Assembly: GCA_902777385.1 (NCBI GenBank)
Contig: CACYTP010000002.1
Location: 124,001 to 188,000, forward strand
Origin: an uncultured bacterium
GTDB taxonomy: Bacteria; Cyanobacteriota; Vampirovibrionia; Gastranaerophilales; Gastranaerophilaceae
Length of the DNA stretch: 64,000 nt
Direction of reading: 5' to 3'
Shown here: one piece after another, positions 34,882 to 42,577 of the stretch
Position numbering within the stretch: the first letter of the stretch is position 1
How the letters are laid out: every line of letters starts with the position of its first letter
Notes under the pieces: model-generated
What the model was told of the DNA's origin: nothing
Database searches by the model: none
The model's input: only the letters and a program-made list of their open reading frames with translations
Position numbers and translations under genes: made by a program

Positions 34882-35143
34882 AATCATTCCCCCTTTTGTT
34901 TTAATTTAAAATTACAAAATGGTTGATTTTAAATAAAATGGTAAGTGATAACCCTTGTAAAATTCTCTGTGTCGGCTGATGTTGATAAAATTTTGTTTAT
35001 AGTATTTTTACACTTTTGTTTTTAAATCTGTTATATTAACTTTCCCATGGCGAATGCAGATTTTTTAATTTTGCTTATATTATGAATTTTGGGAGTCCGT
35101 TTTTTATAGTGTTACTTATTCGGTTTTCTTTTATAATTAAGGT

Positions 35144-35338
35144 ATGGCAAACAAATTTTTAAAAAATGTTTTAGATACATTAGTCTATAATGCAACAGAC
35201 GGAAAAATTGAAAATGTTACCAGTTTCCAATGTTACAAAATGAATAAAAACATACAAAAATACTGTAACAATACTAAAATATCAGCCATTTTAATTGTTG
35301 TAATATTGTCTGTTGCTTTGTTATATTATTTTAGCTAA
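35144..35338 (+). CDS. Small membrane protein, 64 aa
   Basis: ATG at 35144 lies 8 bp after a TATAAT (35130-35135). The product has a polar N-terminal half (MANKFLKNVLDTLVYNATDGK) and a C-terminal membrane helix (ISAILIVVILSVALLYYFS). No Shine-Dalgarno sequence. Short tail-anchored proteins occur as toxins or leader proteins, but I see no antitoxin partner. The upstream 260 bp to the recombinase show no feature I can name. Moderate confidence that it is real. Confidence 0.5.
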   Translation: MANKFLKNVLDTLVYNATDGKIENVTSFQCYKMNKNIQKYCNNTKISAILIVVILSVALLYYFS

Positions 35339-35339
35339 A

Positions 35340-35568
35340 CCCCTCAAAACAAAAAGCCAAGCATAAATACAGCAAAAACATGCGTTTTTGCTTCAATACA
35401 CAGATTTATATTTAAATGCCTTGTACCGCATGTTAAAACCGCTGTAAATAGCCAATATGTGCGAATTTAAGCAAAAGAAAAGATGTCAGTATGCGTGCAG
35501 CAATTTTTGAGAGAGACTGACACCTTTTCCCTGCCACTCTTTCTGGCAGTATTTAAATTTTACATTTG
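35340..35568. other. Structured noncoding region next to the retron-type genes
   Basis: No gene fits here, but three inverted repeats are stacked: 35377-35384 with 35427-35434 (8 bp), 35484-35490 with 35516-35522 (7 bp), and a tight hairpin 35531-35536 with 35544-35549. Possible roles are an RNA downstream of the 98-aa gene, a terminator region, or an origin of transfer. None can be proved from sequence alone. Confidence 0.45.
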
Positions 35569-35865
35569 TTAAAAAATATCTTTTCCGCTTTTTTCAGCAA
35601 TTTCTGTTTTGTCTTTGCTTTCAACGAATTTATCAAAATGATATTTTACACATTTATTCAATAATTTACGGTCTGTAATCCCTAAATAATCTAAAATTGC
35701 TTTTTGTTTTGCTTTTATTTCTTTTTTTGTTTGTGAAAATGCTTTTAACATATTAGCTATAAAAGTTTCATTGTGAGAATCTTTAAAAGCTATTGTTTTT
35801 TGTCCGTCCCACATAGTAATAATTTTTCTGCCGACTCTAAATTTAATATATCTGCCATTATGCAT
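35569..35865 (-). CDS. Hypothetical basic protein, 98 aa, downstream of the reverse transcriptase
   Basis: Starts MHNGRYIKFRVGRKIITMWDGQKT after AAAGGGAAATAAAATG. It has a beta-rich N-terminal third, then a long basic helix (SQTKKEIKAKQKAILDYLGI) and a Lys-rich tail. It lies 21 bp downstream of the reverse transcriptase and is probably in the same transcript. In retrons the gene next to the reverse transcriptase is often the effector or an accessory DNA-binding subunit. I do not recognise a toxin fold, so the role is open. Confidence 0.6.
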   Translation of the reverse strand: MHNGRYIKFRVGRKIITMWDGQKTIAFKDSHNETFIANMLKAFSQTKKEIKAKQKAILDYLGITDRKLLNKCVKYHFDKFVESKDKTEIAEKSGKDIF

Positions 35866-35886
35866 TTTATTTCCCTTTCTGTTAAT

Positions 35887-36801
35887 TTAAATATTTTTAT
35901 TTTTCTGTAATTTCTTTAATTGCTTAATTGCGTTATTTTTTGTTTTTACCATGGTTAGTGGTTTAAATTGTTGAATATAGCTGATTTTTGCAATAATTTC
36001 CTGTAATTTTGTTATAGACATTGCCGTTAATTCTTTTTCTTTTAATGCTTTTATTACAGAATGTCCAATACAAAATGGTGCTAACAATTTCCCGCTTTGA
36101 GATATATGTACACCTGTAACAACTGCATATTTATAGCCGTATCTTTTAGTTTTTGATTTCTTAATATGCAAACCATGTCGTTTTAATGAGTTTTTAATGT
36201 ACTGTATGACCCAGTTGCCAACATGCCCATGGGTTGAAATTGTTATATCATCAACATAAACAGTCATCAGAACATCTAATTCCTGCATTTTCTTGTATAT
36301 ATTGTCAAATATTTCTTTGTGAGCAAAACAAACTAATAATGTACTTGTGGGTGCTCCTGTTGGTAAATATCCGTTATATGTTGTTAATGCCACTAAAAAA
36401 TCTAATACTTCGCCTGTTGCTCCTAATTCTTCTGCAAAGAATTTTCTAATATATTTTTCTTGTGTATTTGGAAAACAATGTGAAATATCTGTTGTAATTA
36501 CTTCACGCATAAAACGGTGTACCATGGCATTTTTTATATTGTTCTGTCCTTTAAACCCAGCCATACAGTATTGCGGACATTTTAAGCATTTTTGCAAATA
36601 TTTCAATAATTTTTGCTGTAATATTTTTAAATCATCATTAGGTGCTTCTATCCATCTGAATTTACCATTTTTAAATTTTTTATATCTTTTATAACCTTTT
36701 TCTATTGCTTGTATTATTTCTGATATTTCTTTACATTCAAGCATATTTAATATATCCTCAACAGTATTCAAACTGTTAGGAACAATTTTTTTAGTTTCCA
36801 T
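35887..36801 (-). CDS. Retron-type reverse transcriptase
   Basis: A 304-residue reverse transcriptase without maturase or endonuclease domains. Landmarks are KFRWIEAPNDDLKILQQKLL (RT motif 1 area), AGFKGQNNIKNAMVH with the retron region X signature NAxxH at 91-95, TTDISHCFP (first catalytic Asp), LPTGAPTS at 147-153, YVDD at 182-185, and VTG at 228-230, the region Y signature that recognises the msr RNA. NAxxH and VTG together set retron enzymes apart from group II intron and DGR enzymes. It would make msDNA from a nearby ncRNA, and retrons act as anti-phage systems with an effector. AAAGGA precedes the ATG. Confidence 0.88.
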   Translation of the reverse strand: METKKIVPNSLNTVEDILNMLECKEISEIIQAIEKGYKRYKKFKNGKFRWIEAPNDDLKILQQKLLKYLQKCLKCPQYCMAGFKGQNNIKNAMVHRFMREVITTDISHCFPNTQEKYIRKFFAEELGATGEVLDFLVALTTYNGYLPTGAPTSTLLVCFAHKEIFDNIYKKMQELDVLMTVYVDDITISTHGHVGNWVIQYIKNSLKRHGLHIKKSKTKRYGYKYAVVTGVHISQSGKLLAPFCIGHSVIKALKEKELTAMSITKLQEIIAKISYIQQFKPLTMVKTKNNAIKQLKKLQKNKNI

Positions 36802-36839
36802 AATTATTATTCCTTTTTGACTAATGTAATTTTTTTTAA

Positions 36840-36950
36840 AGATGAGAGAAGTTTTACAGCAAAGACAGATGTCTAAGGTGGTTCTGTATTAGCAAATATC
36901 CCTATTCTCTCGGTTTGGGCGGAGCGACCGCAGGGAGCGAACGCTTAAAA
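36840..36950 (-). ncRNA. Candidate retron msr-msd RNA
   Basis: This lies just upstream of the reverse transcriptase on the same strand, the usual place for msr-msd. On the minus strand a nested structure is possible: GAGAGAA (36911-36905) with TTCTCTC (36850-36844), inside it TACAG (36888-36884) with CTGTA (36859-36855), and an inner AGAC/GTCT hairpin. A GC-rich stretch (36918-36943) next to it stands out from the AT-rich surroundings. The boundaries and the branching G are not determined. Confidence 0.4.
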
Positions 36951-37103
36951 AAAAAAATAAAAATTGATTGTTTTAATATTATTGTTAATATATATAAATA
37001 CATTAATTATTTTTTATGTTTAAATAAACTTAATCAATCATTATTGGCAAACGATTAATTTTTACCACTTTTTTAAGATATTGCTTTATTTTTTGACCGG
37101 TTT

Positions 37104-37703
37104 TTAATTTTCACAGTATTTATTAAATTCATCCAAAATCTTATACATGTCCGAATTTCTGTTTAACAACTTTACTAATTTTTCTAACTCTTTTACGCTT
37201 TTTTTCTTTTCTGAAATAAAATTTTCCAGTTTTTCTTGCTTTTCCTTATCTTCAAGTGTAGAGATTAAATACAGCTTCTCAATACCAAGATTTAGCATGT
37301 TTTCAGTCGTCTGAGTTTTTTGGTATTTTTTATAACAGTAATCATATACTGCAATATATTTATCAGCTTGTGTTTTTTTAATTTTTACATTTTCTGAATT
37401 TAATAAATGTTTATACATGTCTTCCCAATTATCAAGCTTATATTTCTCACGATAAGTAATTATAACTTTTGCAATTTTTAGTACATTTTTATCATTTGAT
37501 AGTTTAAGTCGTGCAATTTCATTTGCAAAATCAGGTTCTTCTTTTAGATTATTATCTTTAAGATAATCGATAAAAATATTTTCTTCTGATTTTATTTCCT
37601 CTGATTTTCCAACTTTTTCTTTTTGTTTGGGAACTGTTACAGAATTTATTGTAATTTTATTTTCAGTACAGTTTGATTTAATAATTTTTGGTACTTCTGC
37701 CAT
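37104..37703 (-). CDS. Hypothetical helical protein, possibly DNA-binding (DUF3102-like)
   Basis: The 199-residue product begins with a polar, disordered stretch. An acidic-basic helical region follows (EENIFIDYLKDNNLKEEPDFANEIARLKLS) and a C-terminal block, NMLNLGIEKLYLISTLEDKEKQEKLENFISEKKKSVKELEKLVKLL. This last block resembles the helical module of phage and plasmid DUF3102 or ParB-adjacent proteins (index on leaf, then TVRELE-type helix). AAAAAGGAGAAAAATTATG gives a strong start. It sits 302 bp upstream of the reverse transcriptase; the gap holds the candidate RNA. Assignment tentative. Confidence 0.6.
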   Translation of the reverse strand: MAEVPKIIKSNCTENKITINSVTVPKQKEKVGKSEEIKSEENIFIDYLKDNNLKEEPDFANEIARLKLSNDKNVLKIAKVIITYREKYKLDNWEDMYKHLLNSENVKIKKTQADKYIAVYDYCYKKYQKTQTTENMLNLGIEKLYLISTLEDKEKQEKLENFISEKKKSVKELEKLVKLLNRNSDMYKILDEFNKYCEN

Positions 37704-37912
37704 AATTTTTCTCCTTTTTCTTCATATTGTTTTAGAAAAATATTTTTCTTATTTGCTACACTTATATAAAACCACAAATCTTATTATATTTGACATAACA
37801 GCATTTTGTATTTTTAGTAATATAATTCAAATTTAAGCATAATTAAAATACAAATAAGAATATATTCTTATTTGTATTGATTTGGTATAAAAATTTTAAA
37901 ATCTAAATCAAA

Positions 37913-38881
37913 TTAAGAAAAACAAAAAGCCCTGAACTCGTCAAATACCTTAGATATTAGATTTTCTATTTCTTTCTTATTTTTAATCTTATTTTGATTA
38001 TTAAGTTTTATTAAGTAATTTATTAAGTTATTGTATCTTAAATGTCTAATTTCATTGATATTCATACTAGATTTTAAGTCTTCATCTTTTTTCTTAATTG
38101 CATAAACTATTGCTTGCTTATTTAAAAGTTCTTTGTCATTTTTGTATATTGCTTCAATTAAATTTTTACAATTTTCACACATGTGTTTTTTATCTTTTGC
38201 AGTACTTTTTCTTGTTGGATTACAAATATGGCAACATTTTTCTTTTTCAACTTTTTTATATAGTTCTTTTATTTTTTTCTCTATTGCATTAACTGATTTT
38301 TTGTAACCAATAATGTTTCTATCTGCACTATATATTTTTTCAAAGTTATTAAATGAAACTTTACAATGTCCTCTGTTATCAGTAATATATAATTTATTAT
38401 TAAGTTTTTCTATATAAAACTCTTTTACGACAGTATAATGCCTACCCGAAATTGGACTTAAAATTGTTTTTTGAATTTGATATAATGGATTTTTATCTTT
38501 TTGGTTATATTTATAAATTCCATAACAACATCTTTCATCAATATTTTTCTTAACAACGTAATTAAGAAATTTTTTAAATTTTTTATTATCAGGATAATTT
38601 TCCAAAAAGAAAGATTTTATTGCAAACATTATTGCATCTATATGCTGAAAAATAATTGTATTGCTCTGACTTGAAATTGATTTACATTTTGGATTTAAAT
38701 CAACTGATATTTTATTATCTTTAAATATAAGATATAAGAAAAATTCTTTATAATTTTTAAAAGGAGTAACTTTAAAATATTTTTTTTCATATATAAACTC
38801 TAAAAAGCTTTTTATGACATTATCATCTAATAACTCAAAAATACAGGTCAAAAATTCAATTGTATATTTATCAAAATCCAT
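37913..38881 (-). CDS. Hypothetical protein with two CxxC zinc-binding pairs, 322 aa
   Basis: ATG at 38881 is chosen because TATAAT lies at 38931-38926, about 45 bp upstream; the TTG at 38932 would lie inside the promoter. The protein is very rich in Lys, Asn, Ile and Tyr. A central region (SNTIIFQHIDAIMFAIKSFFLEN) is followed by EKCCHICNPTRKS ... HMCENCKNL, two CxxC pairs about 17 residues apart that could hold a zinc ion. No membrane helix. It is the last gene before the right att site. A treble-clef or HNH-like nuclease is possible, but the catalytic histidines are not clear. Confidence 0.6.
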   Translation of the reverse strand: MDFDKYTIEFLTCIFELLDDNVIKSFLEFIYEKKYFKVTPFKNYKEFFLYLIFKDNKISVDLNPKCKSISSQSNTIIFQHIDAIMFAIKSFFLENYPDNKKFKKFLNYVVKKNIDERCCYGIYKYNQKDKNPLYQIQKTILSPISGRHYTVVKEFYIEKLNNKLYITDNRGHCKVSFNNFEKIYSADRNIIGYKKSVNAIEKKIKELYKKVEKEKCCHICNPTRKSTAKDKKHMCENCKNLIEAIYKNDKELLNKQAIVYAIKKKDEDLKSSMNINEIRHLRYNNLINYLIKLNNQNKIKNKKEIENLISKVFDEFRAFCFS

Positions 38882-39067
38882 AAAATTAAAAAACTCGCAC
38901 AATTTATATTTTACTATACTCAAATTATACAATAAACAAGCCTTATTAAGCAGCTATTTTAGATAAATTATACAAACAATATTCACATTCAACTGTAGAT
39001 ACAGCATTTTTTAATTGTAAAATTATGGGGTCTATAAGTAGTCCATTGGGAGCCCCATAATAAAAAT

Positions 39068-39095
39068 AAGCACCCTTTATGGGTGCGTTTTTTAT
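39068..39095. terminator. Hairpin terminator near the right end of the element
   Basis: GCACCC (39070-39075) pairs with GGGTGC (39081-39086) around a 5-nt loop, followed by GTTTTTT. T-rich sequence on the other side would also support leftward termination. No gene ends right here on the plus strand. The surrounding 38933-39240 region has another hairpin (39121-39126 with 39130-39135) but no credible gene. Confidence 0.65.
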
Positions 39096-39240
39096 ATGTG
39101 AGGTTGGGATGAGAACCCTACCAAGCGTAGCTTGGTCTGGGTTCGAGCGGATTTTTTGCAGAGTGCGGAGTGCTTTTGCCAAGTGATGTAAATCACGCAG
39201 GCAAAACACGAAGACACGTTTAACGCAAAAAATCCAAGAC

Positions 39241-39257
39241 AATCCCACAACCCGCCC
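39241..39257. repeat. attR core: 17-bp direct repeat of tRNA-His 3' end
   Basis: Identical to 25055-25071. To the right lies what must be the original tRNA downstream sequence, including its terminator. The original sequence after the core reads ACT, so before integration the tRNA gene lacked a full encoded CCA. Confidence 0.88.
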
Positions 39258-39262
39258 ACTAA

Positions 39263-39293
39263 AAAGCAGATAACAAAAGTTGTCTGCTTTTTT
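39263..39293 (+). terminator. Original terminator of tRNA-His, displaced by the element
   Basis: AAAGCAGA (39263-39270) pairs with TCTGCTTT (39283-39290), with further AAC/GTT pairing in the loop and a T-run after it. It starts 6 bp after attR, the expected distance from a tRNA 3' end. Confidence 0.8.
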
Positions 39294-39885
39294 GTTATTG
39301 TGATTTGAATGAGAACCAAATGTACTTTGTGTCCGCTCAGGTTTGTACTTGTAGTGTTACTTTTTGGCATTGTCTACTTTTGTATTTCATCAATTTATGT
39401 ACATCTATACTTTTTCAGGACAGTTGATTATTCGGTTGAAATGGTTATTTTTGCCTCAATCCGCTGTGTGTAAAGGGTTTGGCGATAGGAAATAACCAAC
39501 AAACAGTAACATAACTCAGTCCTGAAAGTCCAAATTTTTTCTGATTTTGTCTAATTTGTTCCTATTTCTGTCACTGTGCCGGTTTTAGAGATTTTTTGTT
39601 TGTTTCACCCGAGATGATTTTTGTGGGTGTAAAGAAACAGGACAATACAGAAAAGGGGAACTTGGCTCAAAGCCCCTAAACTCAAAGGTTCTTTATAGTA
39701 AATTAGGGTTCCAGAAAAGTCCGGTATGTCCGATTTCCGCCTAAATTAAGTCCGGGAAAAGTAAAGATTTTCATATTGATATGCCGCAAAGTCTTATTTC
39801 CGTAAGGCAATAGCCAATGACAAACACCGGACTATTTATATGAAATAGTAACACAGGTTCCGGAAAGAATTATTTTTCTGTTACA
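39294..39885. other. Gene-free stretch between the two islands
   Basis: About 590 bp with no credible reading frame. It holds repeated TACTTTT units (39354-39420), an inverted pair AGTCCGGT/ACCGGACT around 39718 and 39832 with a further AGTCCGG copy near 39751, and the approach to the CGGAAC array. It is probably the left border zone of the Mu-like module. I could not find matching terminal inverted repeats. Confidence 0.4.
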
Positions 39886-39929
39886 AAACGGAACTTTAAC
39901 GGAACTTTTTGCGGAACCTAAACGGAACC
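39886..39929. repeat. Array of four CGGAAC direct repeats
   Basis: AAACGGAAC (39886-39894), AACGGAAC (39898-39905), GCGGAACC (39911-39918) and AAACGGAACC (39920-39929) lie in the same direction at 9-13 bp spacing. The last touches the stop codon of the GmrSD gene. The same unit, in both orientations, is clustered at 42373-42419. These look like multiple binding sites for one protein, such as the transposase or a repressor. Confidence 0.7.
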
Positions 39930-42031
39930 TATTTATTTTTGCAAAAAGGAATATGTAGTAAATCTAATTTTGCATCTTCATTTTCAAATTTAATATTCCA
40001 ACGTTTTTCCATAAAATCTAGCAATTTTATCCCTCTGTCTTTTATATTATTAGGGTTCCAATCTGTATAGTCCTGACTAACCTCAATTGAACTATATGAA
40101 GATTTACTAAAACGTTCTTTTTTATCACTGTATTTCTTGTTTTGTATTTCAGAATTTATAGATTGAGATAGTGGTAATAAATTACCCAAAGAATTAGTTA
40201 AGTATTTTATTTCATCATCATTATAATCCTTAAACATCCTATGCCAATATTCATCATCAGGCGTTTGAGGATATATATGTTCTATTGAGAAATGGTCTTT
40301 TTTGTTTTTTTGGATAAATACATTCCAATCTATCTTTGGATTGCCATTGTTTTCAACTTTTTCACATTCGTACTCATATAAGAAATACTTTAAATCACTC
40401 CAACCATAGAAACCCTTGTTATCATTATATAATCTCGTAATGTAATCTTTAAAAGGTTGGTAATTAAATATTCCATTTTTCATTAACCATTCATCTGTAA
40501 TTTTATTTAAATCGTTGCAAAATTCATCAATTGATTTTTTATTATCACATAGCAATTTTGCTTCGCTTTGAAATTTACTACTTTTGTAATTTGATAAAGC
40601 CTTTCCTGTTCTAAATACTAAAAATATAAAACGCTCAATGCTTTTTAGCAGCTTTATTCTAGCAGTATCATCAATTTGGTTATTCATAAATGATGCTAAA
40701 ATAAGTGGTCTAAAATATGCAATACCGACTCTGTTCAGTTTACTAAGCCATTTTGCTTCATCCTCTGTAATTATTTTGTTATCTTCTTTTTCCCCTAAAT
40801 CTGGGCATTTAATTGCAAACCAATATTTTGAAGCATTACCAATACTTTTTACAAAATTTTGAATATCAGCAAGTGATAATTTTGTTGATTCATCCAAAGA
40901 ATCATCTTCCATATTTTCAAATTCTTGAGATTCATCTACATCTTCATTCTCTATAAGCTCTTCTCTGATATCTATATTGTTATTTTTCGCTTGGATATAA
41001 TTTTCAGTTATATTTTTTGGTATAAACTTCTTTTTAAGAAGATAATCAATGTAATCATCACCTTTATTCCTAGAAAATTTAAAATATGTTATCCAATGAG
41101 CTTTTAAAAATTCATCGGCATCAAGTAATTTATCTTTATTTTTACCTAAATTTGAATAAATGTTTTGCCATTCTTTATTTATAGTTTCTCTTAATGAATT
41201 TTTTGTTTCATCATCACAACTATACAAATTAACTAAGTATATTAACCTGTTTTTTAATAATTCTAATTTTGAAAGAGCTTTGCCTCTATTATTCATTGTT
41301 TCAAATGCGACAAAAACATCAAAATCATTATTTAATTCATAATAATTAAACTTTAGACGATTGACTATTTTATTAAACAACGCAAATAAATCTTCTTCGC
41401 TATGATGTTCTGAATAATCTAATAAATTTGAATTAAAAAAGTCTAATGCGTTTTGTAAATTTTTAGTATAGTAATCTTCCTTTGTATTCTTATTGTCATC
41501 TTGTGATAGAATATTAGTTTTTAAATATTCAAAACTAGGATTATTTTTGTCATATCCAAATTTAAATGTTGTTATTACCTTGTTTTCGGGTTCTTTTTCG
41601 CAAATATATTGTTCTATTATAGATTTTAATGAATTTGAATTGATATAAATATCTTCATGATTTTTATTTGAATATTTATCTTGTTTAATTATTAAATCTA
41701 TAAACGACTTTATAAAAATTATACAGGTTGTTAATCTTTGTTGACCGTCAACAATATAATATGGAACATACTTTTTATTCTTTATTAACCATTGCTCATC
41801 ATTCCACTTTCCAATTTCTTTTTTGGTAGATAAATCGACTTTTGTTACAGTTATCATTCCCGTATAATGATAGATTTCTTTATTACTATCATTTTGTTTG
41901 TTTTCAGGTATATTTACTAAATCTTCCCAAAATTCATCTAATTCTTTGTTCGTCCACGCATACCCTCTTTGGTAATCAGGGATTCTAAATAAACGTTTTG
42001 TAAATAAATCATCAAGTGTTAATAAATCCAT
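39929..42031 (-). CDS. GmrSD-type restriction endonuclease (DUF262 + DUF1524)
   Basis: A 700-residue protein. The N-terminal DUF262 domain has FRIPDYQRGYAW (about 16-27) and YYIVDGQQRLTT with the DGQQR nucleotide-binding motif. The C-terminal DUF1524 domain has the His-Me finger motif FSIEHIYPQTP and SLGNLLPLSQSINSEIQNK. The family includes type IV enzymes that cut phage DNA with modified bases, using NTP hydrolysis in the DUF262 part, here in one chain as in GmrSD fusions. It lies 8 bp downstream of a Mor-like regulator on the same strand and is bracketed by CGGAAC arrays. Confidence 0.88.
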   Translation of the reverse strand: MDLLTLDDLFTKRLFRIPDYQRGYAWTNKELDEFWEDLVNIPENKQNDSNKEIYHYTGMITVTKVDLSTKKEIGKWNDEQWLIKNKKYVPYYIVDGQQRLTTCIIFIKSFIDLIIKQDKYSNKNHEDIYINSNSLKSIIEQYICEKEPENKVITTFKFGYDKNNPSFEYLKTNILSQDDNKNTKEDYYTKNLQNALDFFNSNLLDYSEHHSEEDLFALFNKIVNRLKFNYYELNNDFDVFVAFETMNNRGKALSKLELLKNRLIYLVNLYSCDDETKNSLRETINKEWQNIYSNLGKNKDKLLDADEFLKAHWITYFKFSRNKGDDYIDYLLKKKFIPKNITENYIQAKNNNIDIREELIENEDVDESQEFENMEDDSLDESTKLSLADIQNFVKSIGNASKYWFAIKCPDLGEKEDNKIITEDEAKWLSKLNRVGIAYFRPLILASFMNNQIDDTARIKLLKSIERFIFLVFRTGKALSNYKSSKFQSEAKLLCDNKKSIDEFCNDLNKITDEWLMKNGIFNYQPFKDYITRLYNDNKGFYGWSDLKYFLYEYECEKVENNGNPKIDWNVFIQKNKKDHFSIEHIYPQTPDDEYWHRMFKDYNDDEIKYLTNSLGNLLPLSQSINSEIQNKKYSDKKERFSKSSYSSIEVSQDYTDWNPNNIKDRGIKLLDFMEKRWNIKFENEDAKLDLLHIPFCKNK

Positions 42032-42039
42032 AAATTCCT

Positions 42040-42345
42040 CTATTTCTTTCCCTCAACATGTTCTTTAATTACCTTATAAACATACCTTTGAGTCGTATCA
42101 CAAGCTTTAACAAGCTCGATTATATTTCTTCTGGTTGCAGTGTAGTTGTCTATAATGTATTGTCTTTTGTATGGTTGATTACAGTGAGCATGGATTGAAA
42201 ACTTGTCTCCTGCGGCATTAAACATCAATTTCTTAGTTGCTTCTAATCCAATAATTTCGCAAAGCAATTTTAAATCTTTTGTTGGAAGATTATCCTCTGT
42301 TATATATTTTGCCCATACAGGCTCAGGTTTTAATTTTATAGCCAT
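42040..42345 (-). CDS. Mor-like transcriptional activator
   Basis: The 101-residue protein has an N-terminal half (LPTKDLKLLCEIIGLEATKKLMFNAAGDKFSI) and a C-terminal helix-turn-helix (YTATRRNIIELVKACDTTQRYVYKVIKEH). The order and length match the Mor/C family of Mu-like phages, where Mor dimers activate middle promoters. Here it precedes the GmrSD gene by 8 bp and faces away from the transposase genes, so it may control the restriction gene or the module's promoters. AAAGGGGTAATC precedes the ATG. CGGAAC sites lie 28 bp upstream. Confidence 0.72.
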   Translation of the reverse strand: MAIKLKPEPVWAKYITEDNLPTKDLKLLCEIIGLEATKKLMFNAAGDKFSIHAHCNQPYKRQYIIDNYTATRRNIIELVKACDTTQRYVYKVIKEHVEGKK

Positions 42346-42372
42346 GATTACCCCTTTACCTCATTATATAAC

Positions 42373-42419
42373 AAACGGAACTAATTTCGGTTCCGTTTGG
42401 TTCCGCTTTTGCTCCGTTT
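42373..42419. promoter_or_regulatory. CGGAAC operator cluster between divergent Mor-like and transposase genes
   Basis: AAACGGAAC (42373-42381), GGTTCCGTTT (42389-42398), GGTTCCG (42399-42405) and CTCCGTTT (42412-42419): one forward copy and three inverted copies, the last partial. The position matches the Mu operator/enhancer, which lies between repressor and transposase genes and is bound by both. The same unit forms a direct array at 39886-39929. Confidence 0.65.
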
Positions 42420-42577
42420 GAAAAAGGGCACTATTATATACAAAAATTTTGCCTTTGCAATACAACAAAATCTTTGTTTTTGTAGGTTTGAAATGGCACT
42501 TGTTGATATGTTTCGATATGGATACATTGACTACCAATTTCTGGGGAGCAGAGTTAATGTGTGAAAGGAGAAAAATT

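Larger units (their letters stand above)
25072..39257. mobile_element. 14.2-kb integrative element at tRNA-His
   Basis: The element is bounded by the 17-bp tRNA-His repeat. A large serine integrase lies at the left end, with a resolvase, a FimB-like recombinase, a retron-type reverse transcriptase, a six-gene membrane operon and several unknown genes. Genes are more AT-rich and less recognisable than the core on either side. I see no relaxase, coupling protein or capsid gene, so transfer is not self-evident; it is an integrative genomic island or a mobilisable or satellite-type element. Confidence 0.8.

Noticed and set aside
35340-36801. Diversity-generating retroelement
   Set aside because: The reverse transcriptase has TGAPTS rather than the DGR GxxxSQ signature and carries retron NAxxH/VTG motifs. 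I found no template/variable repeat pair and no Avd-like barrel protein.
38946-39248. 100-codon leftward frame across the right att region
   Set aside because: TTG start, runs across two hairpins and into the att core, and the translation has no coherent domain. It looks like a chance open frame in noncoding end sequence.
25072-39257. Complete conjugative element or prophage
   Set aside because: No relaxase, coupling protein, secretion ATPase, capsid, portal or large terminase gene is present in the interval.
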